Source: Opisthocomus hoazin
Taxonomy: Eukaryota; Chordata; Aves; Opisthocomiformes; Opisthocomidae
Reading direction: 5' to 3'
DNA: 64,000 nucleotides
NCBI RefSeq assembly: GCF_030867145.1
Contig: NC_134422.1
Coordinates: 11,294,531 to 11,358,530 of the forward strand
The notes under the pieces were generated by a model. That model saw only the letters and a program-made list of their open reading frames with translations. It was not told the DNA's origin and searched no databases. A program made the translations under genes and the position numbers. This document shows, one piece after another, positions 34,801 to 44,800 of the stretch; position 1 is the first letter of the stretch, and every line of letters begins with the position of its first letter.

Positions 34801-37241
34801 GCGACTCAAAATAGTGGAATTAAAACCAGAAATGAGAGAATACAGAGATGTGCAGGAAAGGTTTCTGAAGACCTGTCAGTCATTAAAAATTGAAAAGGTA
34901 AAAGCACATAATTGTTTCTGAGCATAAATACTTTGATAACAAGTGATGAAGAGTACTAATAACAATGGAAAAATGAATTCCACTGGGATTTCTGAAGTTG
35001 GACAAGCCTTCTCTCTAAATTGGAGAGCCGTGGATTTGATGGGTGGACCGTTCGGTGGATAAGGAATTGGTTGGATGGTCGCAGCCAAAGGGTAGTGGTC
35101 AACGACTCAATGTCCGGATGGAGACCAGTGACGAGTGGAGTCCCTCAGGGGTCCGTACTGGGACCGGTGCTGTTCAATATATTTGTCAATGACATGGACA
35201 GCGACATCGAGTGTACCCTCAGCAAGTCTGCAGATGACACCAAGCTGAGTGGTATGGTTGACACACCAGAAGGACGGGATGCCATCCAGAGGGACCTGGA
35301 CAGGCTGGAGAGGTGGGCCTGTGTGAACCTCATGAGGTTCAACAAGGCCAAGTGCAAGGTCCTGCACCTGGGTCGGGGTAATCCCCGCTGTCAATACAGG
35401 CTGGGGGATGAAAGGATCGAGCGCAGCTCTGCCAAGAGGGACTTGGGGGCATTGATAGACGAAAGGCTGGACATGAGCCGGCAATGTGCGCTGGCAGCCC
35501 AGAGGGCCAACCGTGTCCTGGGCTGCATCAAGAGAAGCGTGGCCAGCGGGTCGAGAGAGGTGATTCTGCCCCTCTACTCTGCTCTGGTGAGACCTCATCT
35601 GGAGTACTGCGTTCAGCTCTGGAGCCCTCAGCACAAGAAGGACATGGAGCTGCTGGAGCGGGTCCAAAGGAGGGCTGCAAAAATGATCCGAGGGCTGGAG
35701 CACCTCTCCTATGAGGACAGGCTGAGAGAGTTGGGCTTGTTCAGCCTGGAGAAGAGAAGGCTGTGGGGAGACCTGATTGCAGCCTTTCAGTACTTAAAGG
35801 GAGCCTATAGGAAAGATGGGGACAATCTTTTTAGTAGAGACAGCAGTGACAGGACGAGGGGTAATGGTTTTAAACTAAAACAGGGTAGGTTTAGGCTGGA
35901 TATAAGGAAGAAATTCTTTACAATGAGGGTGGTAAAACACTGGAACAGGTTGCCCAGAGAGGTAGTGGAGGCCCCATCCCTGGAAACATTCAAGACCAGG
36001 TTGGACAGGGCTCTGAGCAACCTGATCCAGTTAGCGGTGTCCCTGCTCGCTGCAGGGGGGTTGGACTAGATGACCTCTAGGGGTCCCTTCCGACCCAAAA
36101 CTTTCTATGATTCTATGATTTATGGCTGTCACTAACTTTAATCAGCATCAGTTTAATGTTGCAGTTGAGGTATTTGGAACAACTCTTAAGCAGTCGCTTC
36201 TTCAGCACCAAGAGAGAGTGCTTTTTCTGTAAATCATTTCTATAGTAGAGGAGAGCATTTGCTCACTTAAGCCACGTGTGCTTTGCAGGTTGGCATGTCA
36301 TCTGCGCCCCAGAAACCTGCAAGACTGTCCTATACTGCTTTCAACAGAGTGCTTCTGTCATGGTTTGGGCTGGGTTCTGCAGTCCATCATGCCAAAGTTT
36401 GGAGTGATTTGACAAACTTGTTTCCTAATCCAGTACACGTGCACTGGAGCCAGGAGGAGAATCTTGGCAGCAGACTGTATTGTTGATACACTCATGTTTT
36501 TCATGATGGCAACCTAAAGAAAATGAATGTGTCTTACTTTCAAACTTTGCAGATTGAAAGGGTACAGAACCCATTTTTTTGGAAGGCCTACCAAATAAAA
36601 AAGTGTGAAATGGATAACAAAAATGGCAACACAAACAATGAGAGGCTTCTGTTTCATGGGACAAATAAGGAGTCGTTAACCTTAATTAACAATTATGGAT
36701 TTAACCGGAGCTATGCTGGAATGCACGGTAATGTGAATTTCAAAACAAATTTCGTTTTCCTGCATAGGGCTGGGACTGATTTGCCATGCCCTCTGTATAG
36801 TCCTGCCTTGTACGCAGAATTACTTGTTTTGTTAAATCTCCCTGTTGCAAATAACTAGCAGAACTGTCAAGAGATTGGCAGGCCCTGAAGAGGGCAGATA
36901 AGTGGTTGCTGCTGCTGAAGTGCTCACAGACGTTTGTTTTTCTGACTACAGCTGCAAACTTTGGAAATGGAACATACTTTGCTGTTAACGCCAGCTATTC
37001 CGCCAACGACACCTACTCCAGACCAGATGCGAATGGGAAGAAGTACATGTACTTGGCTCGAGTCCTTGTGGGAGAATATTCTCAGGGGACAAGTGGATCC
37101 ATTACTCCAGCAGCAAAAAACACGAGTAACTCTATAGATCTGTTTGATAGCTCAACTGACAATGTGAAACGGCCGTCCATGTTCATCATATTTAATGACA
37201 TTCAAGCGTACCCAGAATACCTTATCACTTTCACTAGATAA
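16666..37241 (+). CDS. PARP14: PARP14-like gene, paralogue A (complete; in the mammalian PARP15 position)
   Basis: PARP14 is a mono-ADP-ribosyltransferase with RRM-like, KH-like, three macro, WWE and catalytic domains. I read 20 exons: 16666-16864, 16964-17070, 17148-17181, 17396-17470, 17638-17670, 18229-18426, 19433-19747, 22418-22654, 23552-25806, 27153-27386, 27669-27890, 28895-28985, 29937-30086, 30610-30672, 31691-31858, 32731-32937, 33030-33623, 34752-34897, 36553-36727 and 36952-37241. Phases agree throughout and no stop interrupts, giving about 1930 codons (human PARP14 about 1800). The small exons at 17148, 17396 and 17638 rest on splice motifs and phase only. Position suggests PARP15, but three macrodomains and KH-like region say PARP14. 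An ISRE precedes the gene and AATAAA follows at 37323. Confidence 0.92.
19433..22654 (+). other. PARP14: Paralogue A exons 7-8 (further RRM-like units)
   Basis: Exon 7 (315 nt) opens with a linker containing an in-frame 9-residue repeat (PWQAETLQE twice), then [20 protein letters not shown] and [18 protein letters not shown]. Exon 8 (237 nt) carries [20 protein letters not shown] and [15 protein letters not shown]. Both exons are phase 1-1 like exon 6, so the units could be duplicated or lost without frame damage. The intron between them is 2.7 kb. Confidence 0.85.
19790..19832. repeat. (TG)n microsatellite
   Basis: About 21 uninterrupted TG units lie 43 bp past the exon 7 donor of paralogue A. 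Probably length-variable between individuals. Confidence 0.97.
23552..25806 (+). other. PARP14: Paralogue A exon 9: KH-like region and macrodomain 1
   Basis: This 2255-nt exon encodes residues about 400-1151. It opens [20 protein letters not shown] and [12 protein letters not shown], then a long region matching the KH-like repeats of PARP14 (to about residue 910). Macrodomain 1 follows (about 917-1085) with [39 protein letters not shown] and [13 protein letters not shown]; all ADP-ribose-binding elements are intact. From 25165 to 25597 the DNA is nearly identical to paralogue B. The exon ends in phase 0 at GCTACA|gtaagt; the open frame beyond that is intron. Confidence 0.93.
27153..27890 (+). 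other. PARP14: Paralogue A exons 10-11: macrodomain 2
   Basis: Exon 10 (78 codons, [17 protein letters not shown]...) and exon 11 (74 codons, ...[15 protein letters not shown]...) are phase 0. Where paralogue B reads [11 protein letters not shown] reads [10 protein letters not shown], so the Asn that normally contacts ADP-ribose is replaced by Ile. The GTG loop is kept. Binding may be weakened; this is inferred from family knowledge. Confidence 0.9.
28895..32937 (+). other. PARP14: Paralogue A exons 12-16: linker and macrodomain 3
   Basis: Exon 12 (28895-28985) is a polar linker. Macrodomain 3 is split over exons 13-16: [67 protein letters not shown] and FPAIGTG; then [17 protein letters not shown]. 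The 63-nt and 168-nt exons have the same lengths as in paralogue B. The DVIVNITN and AIGTG elements are intact. Confidence 0.9.
33030..34897 (+). other. PARP14: Paralogue A exons 17-18: pre-WWE helical region and WWE domain
   Basis: Exon 17 (594 nt) encodes a charged region ([20 protein letters not shown]) and then a WWE-type segment from about residue 1655 ([20 protein letters not shown] ... [10 protein letters not shown]). Exon 18 ([18 protein letters not shown]) begins the link into the catalytic domain. WWE domains bind ADP-ribose-related units in other proteins; no such role is shown here. Confidence 0.88.
34998..36120 (+). mobile_element. CR1 LINE with a long open reverse-transcriptase frame
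   Basis: A 5'-truncated CR1 copy lies inside the intron (34898-36552) that splits the paralogue A catalytic domain, in gene orientation. An uninterrupted frame covers about 35020-36069 (349 codons). It has [16 protein letters not shown], then SADDTKLSG where the usual F/YADD stands, [40 protein letters not shown] and [20 protein letters not shown]. It ends with GGTTGGACTAGATGACCTC and two TTCTATGA-type terminal repeats at 36103-36120. It is the least decayed CR1 here and probably the youngest. Confidence 0.95.
36553..37241 (+). other. PARP14: Paralogue A exons 19-20: PARP catalytic domain core
   Basis: Exon 19 has [20 protein letters not shown] with the catalytic His. Exon 20 has [20 protein letters not shown] with the conserved Tyr, [12 protein letters not shown], and the end [19 protein letters not shown]. 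By alignment with PARP1, the position of the polymerising Glu holds Met, as expected for a mono-ADP-ribosyltransferase of the PARP14 group (human PARP14 has Leu). Stop TAA ends at 37241. Confidence 0.93.
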
Positions 37242-37322
37242 GCGTTTTAGGCAGCCAGGATTGCAAGTTTTTCAGTCTTTGTGTAAGACAGAAACACTTG
37301 TAACTAAATATGCAATGAAAAC

Positions 37323-37687
37323 AATAAACAGTTTTATCAAGTTAATTTCTTAAATCTTGGTTACATTTAAGCAACCTCTAGCAATTTTTGGTAGCACTGA
37401 AGTAGACTACTTGCCTATACTAAGAGTAGCTGAGCATATTTAACACTGGAGCTCAATATTCTACTGAGAACTGCAGTTAGATTACAGATCAAGCCTTTAT
37501 ACTCTGGGCCTTTCCATGCCGCCTTACGGCCATCCTCGCTGCACAAGGGAGTGGGGAGTGCTAGTGGGGGAAGGGAAGGGATTTTCTTTTCAGCCACTAA
37601 CCCCTCGATGTTGCATTTCTGATGGCTTCTTACCCTCTGTAAACGGCAGACCGCGTCATGAATTATGATACAGTCGTTTTCAATAAA
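37323..37687 (+). promoter_or_regulatory. PARP14: Paralogue A poly(A) signals
   Basis: AATAAA occurs at 37323-37328, 82 bp after the stop, and again at 37682-37687. The first would give a very short 3' UTR. Confidence 0.65.
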
Positions 37688-37689
37688 TG

Positions 37690-38760
37690 AACTAATTGTA
37701 GTTACTGGCTTGTGTTTTCAATCAGTGAGCTTGAATGAACTTGATGCCTCGCATATGGATTTGCTTGTTGTTAGTAGAATAAACCTCCCTGGCAAGTTAA
37801 TAAGAGGTTCTACAGAAGGTTAGAGAAGGTCCATGAGTTACTTGTATGTTGCCTAAGAAAGGCAGGGAAGGAGAATTTGAGAAGGCGTTTCTGCTGTCAT
37901 GCACTGGCTGCAGCAACCTTCCTCTGATCGCAAGGAGAAAGGAATAGAGCAAAGACAAGCACAGAGGGGTCTGGGGCCGTTGCTAAGGCTTGAAGAACTA
38001 GGTTATCTCCAAGGGATGGTCATTATCAAGCCGAAGTTCGGAGTTCTGTGTTGGAGGGGCAAAGCAAAGCAACATCATCTTGTTCGTAGCATGATGGAAT
38101 AAAAATGTATGCCTCTCTCTGCCCTAGATATCGTAAGATCTAGTGAAAAAGCAGTGATGCAGCACCTCCAAATCCTAAAAACCCTCGACTCCTCCGACTC
38201 TGCCGGGTTTGACTTCTTAAGTCGGATGATTAAGCGAGTATCTTCCAGTACTTGCTGTACGCAGTTAGGTTGTTACTCCTTTAAAGGTCTGCGGGGGGTT
38301 GGTGCGACCGTACGAGCAGTGCTCGCTGCAGGGCCCCCACTGCCGAGGGAGAGGTTCTCTGGGGAAGGTGAAGCAGGAATGGCGGTGGAGCCGTGGGCGC
38401 CAGGCTGCTCATCCACAGCCCCCCCGCTCCCGCCACTGGCTGCGGGCTGCGCGCCGTTGGGTCGCGCCCGCTTCCCCGCTGCTGCACAGCGCTGGGGCGC
38501 GAACTCCTTCCTGCGGCCGGCGGAAGGGGGCCGGGGTCTGGCCGGGCGGCGGCGGGGGGGCTTCCGCTTCCCCGGGCAGGGTCGGGCCGAGGCAGGCGGC
38601 GCGGCGTGGTGGCAGTGCCCGGGGCGGCTGTGGGCGCCCGGCGGGAGCGGCAGCGGCAGGGTGCGGAGCCCTGACCGCCGGGAGAGCCGGGAGAGCCGGC
38701 CCTCGCTCTTCGGCCCCTCCGCGGCGCGCCGAGCCCTGCCGGGAAAGGCCGAGGGCCGCC
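37690..38760. other. Intergenic region and GC-rich upstream of paralogue B
   Basis: About 1 kb between the paralogues. From about 38280 it becomes very GC rich, with many CpGs. A 329-codon open frame (38109-39098) runs through it and through exon 1 of paralogue B in another frame. It looks like a GC artefact. Confidence 0.7.
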
Positions 38761-38772
38761 TCGCCCCGCCGG

Positions 38773-38787
38773 GAAACGAAAGCGAAA
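38773..38787 (+). promoter_or_regulatory. ISRE of paralogue B
   Basis: GAAACGAAAGCGAAA lies 31 bp upstream of the start ATG at 38819. It is identical to the elements at 6246 and 16622 and at nearly the same distance from the ATG as in paralogue A. Confidence 0.88.
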
Positions 38788-38818
38788 GGCAGCGGGGAGC
38801 GGAGCCGCAGCGGCCGCC

Positions 38819-41800
38819 ATGGCGGGGCAGCGGCCGGGCGCCTTCCCGCTGCTGGTGCGCGGCGACTGGGGCTCCGCCGAGCCGCCGCCCGCCCTCAGGA
38901 AGAAGCTGCTCTGCTACTTCCAGAGCCAGAAGCGCTCGGGAGGCGGAAAGTGCGAGCTGCGGGCCGCCACCGGGACCGGGACCGGGACCGGGCAGCTCCT
39001 CGTCTTCTTCGCCCAGCCCGAGGGTGAGCGGCGGGGCCGGGGGCCGGGCTGAGGGAGGCCGGGGTGGGGGGCACGTCCCGGGTTGTGACTTTCTGTAGGT
39101 GAAAATACGCGTACTGACTTAGTTATTATGTACGGTGTGGTGTGTGCGTACACGTCTCTCTATATATCTCTGTGCATACACATCTATAGCATATAATGCC
39201 TATATACATCCGGTCATATGCAATACAGAATGTATATAATATGTGTTTGCTTATATCCATGCTTGAATTCGGTGCAGAGTACTAGCGTGCAGATTGCAGA
39301 ACGCTAGGCTGTAAGTGATTAAATACACCCTGCCAGGTGTATATGCATTAATTACACCCTGCCAGGTGTATATGCATATACACCAGTTTTGATGCATAGT
39401 AGTATTCACTAGATTACACTTGGAATAATAACGCTTATGTTAATAAAACTTCACACATATTGTAACTACAGGTTTGTATTAAAAATGCGGCACGTGGTGT
39501 GCATGTATTTACATAAACTTGCAGCAAGGTGGAAGGCATTTAGCTGCAGTTGTGTTACATGTATGCATAGACATGCATAAACACAGATATATGCATTTTT
39601 TTTGTTCTTCTTGTCATGCTGCCCAGTCGCTGACGCGCCTAACTGGTAAGTTCAGGTGCAGCCCCGAGCCACGCTGGCACTGGCTGGAAGAGGGCGTGCG
39701 AGGTGTGGGGCTGGTGCCAGGACCCCCGTGCTGCAGCCCCAGCGCAGGGCTCCCCCCTCGGCACCGGCCGGGAAACGTGCGGTGGAGCTTCACTTGCCAT
39801 CTCTGCTAGTTTCTTTTTTGTAGAAAGAACATCCTCTGCCGTTCCTCCGTTTCTTTCGGGAGGAAAGCCTTGTGCGTGCTGTTTTAGTGTCAGGAGTTTA
39901 AAGCCCTTTCATTCTGTGAATGTCTCCTAATGTAACGGTGGAAACGTGCTGCGCAAAGTTGTATTTCTGTTCAGATTGCCAGCGGGGCTTTTTGGTTTCA
40001 TCTAGTGAAGCAACGAGTTCTGGAGAGACAGTCTCATGAGCTGCATTTGGGAGAAAAAGGAGGATTGAAGTTGATTGTGACAGAGCCTGAAACAGCGCTG
40101 GCTGCTGAAGAGGAGGCGCTTGACGAAAAACTGGTTCCCACAAAGGTGAATAAAAATTGTAATCCTAACCAGAGCTTTGAAATGGTGGCGAGAGTGTCGG
40201 ATCAGTCACTGATACTTTGGTTTCATTTTGTTTTAGGCTGCGAATGCCACGAGCAACCTGCAAACGAAAGGTAAAATGTTATCCATCACCCTGCACGCTG
40301 ATTCTTCATAAAACGAAAATGATGGTGCTCTTTTCCGCACGCAGCTCCACTTCTGTGGGGAGCTGTGCTGAGAGTTTCTGAGTTTGGCAGCCTGACTCGG
40401 GCGGTACGGGGAGGGATGTCTGGCCAGGGACACTGTAGGCTTGATCACCAAGGGTGGAGTTCACCCTGCCAGAGTTAGATCACGTGCCTGGTGTTGGCTC
40501 CTAAAATAGCCTTTTTAGTCAGAGGAGCATCTCCAGAGGGGGATTTAGTTCCCTTATCCTGTATAACTGCTCTAAGGTAAGATCTGCGTAGAAACACCTG
40601 GACTGAGGGCCTGAATCCCAGGCCTGGTGTCTCTGCGCTCCCTATGGTCAGGAGAGTCTGTAAAGGCGAGAGGTGCGTCTCCCCGGTACCTCCGTGGCTC
40701 TGGCGAGGTCATTGTTCAGCAATATCCTGCTAAGCTTTATGATTCAGAAAGTGATCTAGAAAACAGTACTGCAGCCCCAAATATACCCACATGTGTGAAG
40801 AGTAAATACTCAGCCCTGCAACAGACCAGGGAGTCGGGAAGTTCTCTGATTACGCCCATGTCTGTTCCTTTCTGTATGAAGTCTTGTTTGGTGCCATTTT
40901 GTGTGGTTTTCCTCCTTTCAAAATTACATATTCAAAGTTGTCACCTACTATGTTTTAGTTATACCAGAGAGGACCCTGACGATCTCCAGATGCTGCTATT
41001 AATCACTTTACAGGGTCAGCGTGGCTTTCGGTTTTGGCTTTTTTGTGCTTTCGTTGGACGTAGGGGAGCAGATGATGCCTGTTGATGGTCTAGAAATTAG
41101 TAACTGTCATCTGTAGAGCTATTGCTTCTGCCGTTATTTCTTTTGGGTTTTTGTTTTTCCTTATCGGGCTTGTGCTGGTCGGCCTTGAAGGCAGCTGTCT
41201 TCCATAGATGTTATGGATTTGGTACAGTTGTTGTGGTACCTCGGGAGCACTCGTAAACCCAGTGAGGGGGCAGAGCAGCCTGTTTGTGCTGCCGCCCGCT
41301 CCAGCCTTCCCGCCCCACGTCTCTGTCTCTCTCCGTGGCGCTGCCCCAGGGCTGAGGGGTTTTTGGGTGTTCTTGAGCAAAAGCAAGCAGAGACCTTGCC
41401 CCCACGCCCCCCGTCAGGCGTATGGCTGCTCCACCAAGCTCCTTCCCCTCGGCCGTGTGTTCCTCTGCCATGGCCAGAGATGGCGGCCCTAGAGGTTCAC
41501 ACTGAGTGGTGAGCACCAGGGTTTCATTCGATGCTCATCTCCTCGCCGTGGTGCAGGGACGTACTGGTTTACCAGACGGAGGGGGGCTCGTGCTCCTGCT
41601 CGCGTTCGTCGGGGAGAGGAGCGGAGAGCTGCCTTTGTCTGCGAGTGTGGCCATGCTGAGCACCCTAGGGTGCCCTTTGGCCTGTGCCCGTCCCCCCGTT
41701 GTTCCCGTTTGGAGGTTCTCTGCCGCCTTTGCCCGTATCTGCCTGCAGAGCTGGAGATGTGCCGTCCTCTGGCAGCCACTGCACCTCTGGGGTACTCGGT

Positions 41801-44800
41801 GGGCAGCCGTGTTGTAATTTCTGTCCGCAAAAATTTGTTGCATCCCTGCCAGCCTTCTGTGCACGTGGGTGCTTCGGTGCTGTGATGCCACACTGATGGC
41901 CAGGCATGGGGGTCATCAGGAGGCTTCGCTTCAAGCTGCGCAGAGCTGCTGGTGGTCTGTGGTGCCTGCGATGTCCCGAGCTATGTTTGGGCTCGTTACG
42001 CCTGCACCCAGGCCAAGAAACCGATGCAGGGGCTGCAGGGTGTTTCACAACCTTTACCAACATCTGAGCGGTCACAGCCAATTATCTCAATGGGTGTTAC
42101 TTTATTTTATTTGTGTCTGGGACCCAGAGACATACCAGTGACCTTGGACTTGTTTACTCCTGCCTATTTTTGTGCCACCAAAGAAGCTGCCTGCAGCCCT
42201 GCAGAATATCGCGTGTGGGCAGTTTTGGATCCCAAAATGTCCCGGAGTACCTTGCAGTATTTGTTTAGTTAGATGATCTCTTCTCGTGGGAAAGGAAAGG
42301 AGAGAAAGGGTAAGAAAAATCTGTTTATTCCAGGAAATGTGTACCAATATATCTTGTGTCTTGCTTCCCTTTCTGTTGAAGGTGATGCAGAAGCTTTGCA
42401 GAAAGCAGAGAGTTTTGTTCTGAACAGTGAGGTCCGGGAGGAAGCTGGCTCTGCGGAGAGCGTTGCAGAGAAGTCTGCAGGGACCTCACCTTCAGTGGTG
42501 TTTGAAAACATACAAGGTTGCAGTCTGGAATGCTTACGTATGCTGTTGGAGAACATCAGCGGCCTGGCAGTAGACGGTGACTTCACGGTGGAAGTGATAC
42601 CTGAAATGAATGTTGCTGTAGCTACTTTCCTTAAAAGTATCGGTAAGACAGGATGGACACCATCATGCATTTCTATGTGTATGTATGAGTAGCAGCTTTC
42701 AGAACGTGATCGCTCTCCCGTTACAGATTCAGGCATTTTTTAAAAAGTACCTGGACTGTAGTGTCTCAAGAAAGATGTAAGTCTTATCTGCAGCTCCGTG
42801 AAAACGCCTGTCATCCCAATGTTAGACTGAAATAAGAAAATTGTGGCATCTTCATTAACTGAAACTGGATGAGAATGTTTCATTGTCTCTATCTGGTTGT
42901 GGGTTAGATGGAGAAGAATTAGAGTGGGCTGAGTATGGAGATGAGTTCTGCAAATATTGAAGTTTAGAAAGTCTCGGTTTGAGAAGGTGGTGAAACAGTG
43001 GGAAGTGCTTAGTTTATACAAGAAATGAAGAAGAGGGGAACAGAGACACAGTGGTAGCGAATAGCGGAGAGTAACATGGTTGTGTGCGTTTCCCCTTTCT
43101 TGTAACAACATGGTTATCTGGCACCAGAGGCAGTTTTGCTGCAAATACAGGGAAAAGTAGACTCAGCTCATTTCTTTGCCAGAAGTGATAGCCGGGTCTG
43201 ATAACAGTGCAAGAAAACGTAGTCAGTTGATACTGCTTTTCTGTTTACAGATACTGAAGGATTTGTCAAAAGATGTTCACAAAACAAAAGAGTTAAAGAA
43301 TTCAAAATGACTGCCAGGCTTCTTGAATTGACCCAGAGCGTCAAGGTTGAAAACATACCGGCCAGGGTTTCCACAGACTACATCACCATGTACTTTGAGA
43401 GTCCGCGGAACGGAGGAGGGCCCGTGTCAGAGGTCCAGCTCTTCTCTGAGGAGAACTCGGCCATCGTTACTTTCTGTGATCGCAAAGGTAACACCGTCCT
43501 TTGCCCGACCAGAGTGCTCCCAGGTGGAGACCTGGAAGAAAGTGACCGCGAATTTGGGCGTTGGGAGGAGCCTGGCTTGCTGTCGCCGAAGCCAGCGTAC
43601 ACTGTCCGGTTCCTGGGGATTGCTCTGGATTTAGAAATCCTGCTGCATGTCTGGGGTTTCTGAATCTGTCTGTTTCCTTATGCTGCCAAAGGTTGATTTT
43701 AATACCTGCTTTGTGTGGGGGTTGTTCCCACTGATGTTTTTTCCCCATTTACAGAGGTTTTTGTCTGCAATAAAACAGGAATTGCACTTGCAGGAAGAGG
43801 AAGCAGGATTTGTTAATGACTTCAGCATTCACAGAAACTAATTAAGGTCAAATATGGTCATTATCAGGGAAAAATAGAGCTAAAGAACAATCTAGTCACT
43901 GTTCCTTGTGTTGAATCCCTGTCCCGTGTTTGTGCCAGCACAACCTCTGGTAAATATCTCTGTGTTAGGAGACTCCTGGCTTAGTGAGTTCCTTTATGTT
44001 TTAATTAAAATATATCTGCCAGGTGATTCTTTTTCTTCTGACTCTCAGAATTTGCTTAAGAATATTTTGTACATTAAGTTAATGTGTAATTTGGGTCATT
44101 GTAAGTCCCTGCCAACATTATAATTCTTTTTCTTTGTGCATTCCAACTGAAGTGGCAAAAAAAAAAAAGTAGAAAAGCACTGGCACAAAGAGTTTTATTT
44201 GGAGTTGAGAGTAAGCAGCATTTCATAATAGTAACTTGACACAGCCCTGCTCTGTGGTGGGATTTCCGTAGGAAATGAGAGGAAGGCGTAGCTGTACAGG
44301 TAAACACAGGCACAAGCATATTGACCAAACTGGTTGGAGCCAAGCCTTTTATCTTGTCCCTGCAGAGTGGTTTGGAGATCAGAAGGACATAAAAATAGCT
44401 CTTTCAAATGGGAAAAAAAAAAAGTTACTTTATTGAATGCAGTAGTTCTAAGAGCAGAGTCATTTGCTTGATTTGAAGTTAATGATACATGTGTGTCTGC
44501 CTCTGTGTGTGCTGACTTTTAGATCTGAACACTGTCTTGGGAAAGCAGCATTTACTGGAACAGACACAGATTTCTGTGCATCCATATTACCACTCTCTGG
44601 GAACAGCTCTCTATGGAAAAGAAAGACCAACTATCAAGATGCCAGACCCCGTCAGAGTGCCACTAGATCCGCACGTCTGGCAGTTTTTACAAAGGCAGGC
44701 TCAACTGGTCCAAGGCATAAATCAGGAAATGGCCGTTTGCCATTGTGAGCTAAAATGGCCGCAGACGGACTGTGCGCACCCAGAAGTGATGTTGTGCCCG

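Larger units (their letters stand above)
38819..43487 (+). other. PARP14: Paralogue B N-terminal exons (RRM-like domains)
   Basis: Exon 1 is nearly identical to A ([18 protein letters not shown]) with one extra Gly-Thr pair from a repeated ACCGGG unit. Exon 2 ([20 protein letters not shown]) is more diverged. Exon 4 (42382-42642) matches A exon 7: [20 protein letters not shown]. Exon 5 matches A exon 8: [20 protein letters not shown] then [15 protein letters not shown]. No counterpart of A exon 6 was found in the 2.1-kb intron; joining exon 3 to exon 4 keeps the frame. Confidence 0.83.

Noticed and set aside
38109-39098. 329-codon plus-strand open frame across the paralogue B promoter and exon 1
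   Set aside because: It reads exon 1 in the wrong frame, is Arg/Pro/Ser/Gly rich as expected of GC-rich DNA, and matches no family.
41200-42081. Several 100-140 codon frames on both strands in paralogue B intron 3
   Set aside because: Low-complexity, GC-driven, overlapping, no recognisable domain and no fitting splice phase.
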